DNA of 15,339 bases. It comes from Candidatus Aminicenantota bacterium. Its GTDB lineage: Bacteria; Acidobacteriota; UBA4820; DSQY01. The notes beneath the pieces are model-generated. The model had not been told where the DNA came from and ran no database searches. It saw only the letters and a list, made by a program, of their open reading frames with translations. The DNA lies in contig DAHXMK010000002.1 of assembly GCA_027365515.1 (NCBI GenBank), forward strand, positions 1-15,339, in the 5' to 3' direction. A program made the position numbers and the translations under genes. Shown piece by piece: positions 13,787-15,339 of this stretch; positions within the stretch are counted from its first letter, which is position 1, and each line of letters starts with the position of its first letter.

Positions 13787-14752
13787 CTATTCGTACTGGC
13801 GCAGCGCCGCTTTGAGGGCGGCGGCGGCCGCATCGCGGAGGGATTTCGGGGCCACAACTTCGGCGTCGCCGCCATGGCGGAGAATGTCCAGAAGAAGCTC
13901 GCGGTGGTCGCCGTAGGGTATCTTCAGCTCGTAGCGGCCGTCCTTGAGGAAGCGCCCCTTCTGCCTTGGGTGCCAGCTTTCGGCGCAGACCCACTTAGCG
14001 CGCTCCTTGGTGAACCTGATTACCGCCGTCTTCGTGGCGGGGCCGGCGAAGATGCCGTAAGCGGAGGCGTAGTGCGCGGCCAGCTTTTTCTCGGAGATGC
14101 GCAGCGCCTTGCGCTTTTCCAGCGAGGCGTTGGAAATGCGGTCGAGGCTGAATATCCTCAGCGCGCCGGCTTGATGGCAGAAGGCGTCGAGGTACCAGTT
14201 GTCCCTGTAGAGGACGATGTGCTGCGGGGAGACGACGCGCTCGGTGCGGCTTCCGCGCTCTCGCCCGTCGTAGGTTATGCGCAGGCGGCGGCCCGAAGTG
14301 ATCGCCTGGGCGCAGGCGCGCAGAGTGGCTGCCTGGACCCTGCGGTCGTCCATCGGCAAAAGGCGCACGCGGGAAAGCGTGGCGTGAGGGTTGAGCCCCT
14401 CGCTCTTGAGGATTTGCTTGAGCCTCGCTTCGAACGGGCCGGCCTCGGCCTTGAGAAGGCCGTGGGAAACGCGGCCGAGAAGCTTGAGGACGGCAAGGAG
14501 AAGGAGCAGGTCCTCCGGCTCGAACCAGAGGCCGGGCGCTTCCACCGCGGCGCCTTTGCGCTCTAGGCGCCAGCCCCGGGCGGCGCTGTCATAGATGATG
14601 GGCGCGTCAAGCGTGGCGCGCGCCGTCTCGGCGGCGCGGTAGAGAGTGTGGCGCTTGCATTCCAGCACGCCGAGAAGCTTGGCCGTGGGCACCGGCCTTT
14701 CGGAGCCCTTTAAGAGACGGAGTATTTCGTGTATCCGGCGGAAACGGTCCAT
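13787..14752 (-). CDS. WYL-domain transcriptional regulator
   Basis: A 321-residue regulator with the usual three-part layout. Residues 1-60 are an HTH (MDRFRRIHEILRLLKG... LLGVLECKRHTLYRAAETAR). The WYL domain is about residues 140-220, with its namesake in YRDNWYLDAFCHQ and the downstream LRIFSLDRI. A WCX-type C-terminal domain covers about 230-321 (YELKIPYGDHRELLLDIL, HGGDAEVVAPKSLR). WYL proteins sense ligands, often nucleotides or nucleic acid, and frequently control defence or DNA-damage genes. AAGGAG lies five bases before the ATG at 14752; the longer open frame upstream is repeat DNA. A -10-like CATAAT lies about 20 bases upstream without a clear -35. The likely target is the inverted repeat at 13755-13773. 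Confidence 0.9.
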   Translation of the reverse strand: MDRFRRIHEILRLLKGSERPVPTAKLLGVLECKRHTLYRAAETARATLDAPIIYDSAARGWRLERKGAAVEAPGLWFEPEDLLLLLAVLKLLGRVSHGLLKAEAGPFEARLKQILKSEGLNPHATLSRVRLLPMDDRRVQAATLRACAQAITSGRRLRITYDGRERGSRTERVVSPQHIVLYRDNWYLDAFCHQAGALRIFSLDRISNASLEKRKALRISEKKLAAHYASAYGIFAGPATKTAVIRFTKERAKWVCAESWHPRQKGRFLKDGRYELKIPYGDHRELLLDILRHGGDAEVVAPKSLRDAAAAALKAALRQYE

Positions 14753-14798
14753 GCCGGCTCCTTGTTTATTATTATGCCACATCTCGCGCAAAGGGCCG

Positions 14799-14860
14799 GG
14801 GGCGGCTGCCCGAAGGGCCAACCGAGCGCCCCGTCTGGCTTTGCCAGCGGGACGCGGGAA
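14799..14860 (+). repeat. Dispersed GC-rich element, copy 2
   Basis: The partner of 9134-9195. This copy has two clear small hairpins, GCCC GAA GGGC and TGGC TTT GCCA. It lies in the upstream region of the WYL gene. Confidence 0.65.
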
Positions 14861-14884
14861 AAACGCCTCTCCCCTACGGCATTC

Positions 14885-15190
14885 GGCCTTTGCAAGCAAA
14901 GGCCGCTACGTCTCACGTCTGACTTCTTAGGTTCTTCCCTTCGTGCCCTTGGTGATCTTCGTGGTGAGATGCCTTTTCTTTCGGCCCTCGGCCGGATCGG
15001 CGTCTGGAGACGCCTCCCACAAGAATAATGATAAGTGGATAGGTTGATAGGCTAATGAGAACTGCAATTTTGAATTGTCAATGCTTAATTTTGAATGGAG
15101 GAAGACGCGAATGTTGAATTCTAAATTTTTAATTTTGAATTGTGGTACTACGTCTATTGAATAGAGCCTTCTGCCTCAATTTAAAATTCA
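14885..15190. repeat. Mosaic intergenic repeat block, copy 3 (inverted relative to copy 1)
   Basis: It begins with the palindrome GGCCTTTGC AA GCAAAGGCC (14885-14904); the 27 bases 14885-14911 are the exact reverse complement of 4181-4207. The modules at 14911-14948, 14960-15014 and 15029-15172 are reverse complements of three modules in 2053-2327. No gene is present. Confidence 0.8.
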
Positions 15191-15203
15191 ACATTCATAA
15201 TCA

Positions 15204-15339
15204 GTACTGTCCGGTTAAGACTCGAACAGAATCAACTGTTTGCAGGGAGGTAGCTCCAAATCCTGGGAGGTGGCATCTGTAAGGATTTGATAAATAGGCT
15301 CTTTCTCGAAAAGGGAAAGGCTAAGGATTTGTAGGATTT
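15204..15339 (+). mobile_element. Probable left end of an IS4-type insertion sequence (cut by window edge)
   Basis: GTACTGTCCGGTTAA at 15204-15218 resembles the terminal repeat I associate with IS4-type elements carrying DUF4372-containing transposases. The composition changes abruptly here from the AT-rich repeat module, and the next 120 bases hold no gene, as expected for a leader before a transposase. Only one end is in the window, so neither the inverted repeat pair nor target duplication can be tested. Confidence 0.4.

Noticed and set aside
13719..13994. N-terminal extension of the 223-aa protein to 315 residues
   Set aside because: The extension is Arg/Pro-rich, overlaps the end of the WYL gene and lacks the strong ribosome site found before TTG 13718.
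14753..14899. Longer start for the WYL regulator (370 residues)
   Set aside because: The extra 49 residues translate the dispersed repeat element; AAGGAG and a normal HTH start support 14752.

Overview
The window comes from an uncultured-type, fairly GC-rich bacterium that I cannot place confidently. Most gene starts carry strong Shine-Dalgarno sites, some genes start with TTG or GTG, and the spaces between operons are filled with mosaic, decayed repeats. SAM-II riboswitches are classically alphaproteobacterial, but nothing else here points specifically to that class. Most genes are accessory: a toxin-antitoxin pair, two compact cassettes of unknown proteins, a patatin lipase operon and a WYL regulator.

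Left edge (1-222, minus strand): two tandem SAM-II riboswitch aptamers separated by an intrinsic terminator, with a promoter that would start the RNA almost exactly at the first aptamer. The controlled gene, presumably for methionine or SAM metabolism, lies beyond the left edge. Transcribed the other way are a soluble histidine kinase (442-1689) and a single-domain response regulator (1622-1993), whose reading frames overlap by 68 bases.

Middle left: a mosaic repeat block, then an AbiEi/AbiEii type IV toxin-antitoxin operon (minus, 3927-2382), a second mosaic repeat block, and an endonuclease/exonuclease/phosphatase-family protein (4482-5462). From about 5.5 to 8.9 kb the DNA is visibly more AT-rich and carries two cassettes transcribed toward each other. 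The plus-strand cassette has three overlapping unknown genes (5721-7355). The minus-strand cassette has a ClpP-like protease, a DUF6941-like protein and a small membrane protein (8842-7401). Each has a promoter-like site with an inverted repeat. The block looks like an acquired island and is the best candidate here for an undescribed, perhaps defensive, system.

Middle right: about 860 bp (9213-10070) is a highly degenerate tandem array with a period of about 22 bases, C-rich on the plus strand. It contains a higher-order repeat of about 197 bases and turns into a 43-base dimer (23+20) on its right side. It is not plausibly coding. Next comes a minus-strand operon (12792-10353) of a 63-aa protein, a patatin-like phospholipase and a helical protein. 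It has a good sigma70-like promoter, a structured leader and a 3' hairpin.

Right: an unrecognised 223-aa protein and a WYL-domain regulator (both minus), with an inverted repeat between them, then a third mosaic repeat block. That block shares modules, in inverted orientation, with the block at 2.0-2.3 kb, so inverted repeats bracket the accessory region. The last 135 bases look like the terminal end of an IS4-type insertion sequence whose transposase lies beyond the window.
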